From Candidatus Krumholzibacteriota bacterium (GTDB taxonomy: Bacteria > Krumholzibacteriota > Krumholzibacteriia > Krumholzibacteriales > Krumholzibacteriaceae), in the NCBI GenBank assembly GCA_030672805.1, contig DAOVFR010000155.1:1-6275 (forward strand): a stretch of DNA of 6,275 nt. The letters are read 5' to 3'. Position 1 is the stretch's first letter. Each line of letters starts with the position of its first letter. The notes under the pieces were generated by a model. The model ran no database searches, was not told where the DNA came from, and saw only the letters and a list, made by a program, of their open reading frames with translations. A program made the translations under genes and the position numbers. Shown here piece by piece: positions 6,137 through 6,275 of this stretch.

Positions 6137-6275
6137 TTACGCTTCTTCGTCACTTCCCAGAATAACCTCGAATATCTTCCTTTCGCGCAGCATTCTCTTC
6201 AGGTTGATGAGATGCTCGCTTCCTTCCGCGAATACTTTCTTAACATCCTCTATCGAACGACCATTGCCGGCGGCG
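6137..6275 (-). CDS. tig: Trigger factor, C-terminal end (5' part beyond window)
   Basis: Only the last 45 codons and TAA stop (6139-6137) are inside the window. The translated tail, with [27 protein letters not shown] and the acidic end GSDEEA, is helical and charged. It resembles the C-terminal arm of trigger factor, where a final '(L)xxxxLRxRKxxxxxL' helix is typical. Trigger factor is the ribosome-bound chaperone and peptidyl-prolyl isomerase that meets nascent chains at the exit tunnel. The similarity of so short a tail is modest, and the call leans heavily on position directly upstream of clpP-clpX-lon, the standard place of tig. Its ribosome-binding and PPIase domains cannot be assessed here. 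Confidence 0.8.
   Translation of the reverse strand, partial: AAGNGRSIEDVKKVFAEGSEHLINLKRMLRERKIFEVILGSDEEA

Noticed and set aside
1..6275. CRISPR array, mobile element, tRNA, rRNA or phage defence system
   Set aside because: No spaced repeats, transposase, integrase, tRNA-like cloverleaf or toxin-antitoxin pair is visible. The window is filled by six housekeeping genes.

Overview
The window is a compact block of six co-directional genes, all on the minus strand. Reading in the direction of transcription (right to left), the order is tig (3' end only), clpP, clpX, lon, engB, then a class V PLP-dependent aminotransferase cut off by the left edge. Gaps are 26, 87, 40, 14 and 49 nt, so nearly all the DNA is coding and no stretch over 300 bases lacks a gene. 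The plus strand holds no credible gene; its open frames are antisense shadows of the GC-rich minus-strand genes.

The organism is a bacterium with moderately high GC, strong use of CTC and GAG codons, and Shine-Dalgarno initiation at least at clpP and lon. The order tig-clpP-clpX-lon matches the proteobacterial arrangement. The lon-engB link recalls the Firmicute arrangement (tig-clpX-lonB-lonA-ysxC). The combination suits deltaproteobacteria-like or FCB-type uncultured lineages, but the sequence alone does not fix the phylum.

Functionally this is a protein-quality-control cluster. Trigger factor meets nascent chains at the ribosome exit. ClpX unfolds tagged or native substrates and feeds them to the ClpP tetradecamer. 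Lon independently degrades damaged and regulatory proteins. EngB is a GTPase for large-subunit ribosome assembly, linking protease supply to translation capacity. The trailing aminotransferase is a metabolic enzyme probably co-transcribed with the cluster; its substrate cannot be read from the sequence.

The non-coding interest lies in the gaps. The clpP-clpX gap is unusually AT-rich, with a perfect TATAAT, an A/T inverted repeat and an exact 14-bp tandem duplication that runs over the clpP stop codon. The engB-aminotransferase gap has a perfect 18-bp palindrome just upstream of the aminotransferase start. The lon-engB junction appears to use a TTG start without a clear ribosome binding site. 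I see no previously undescribed system: this is a conserved housekeeping operon with a few local oddities.
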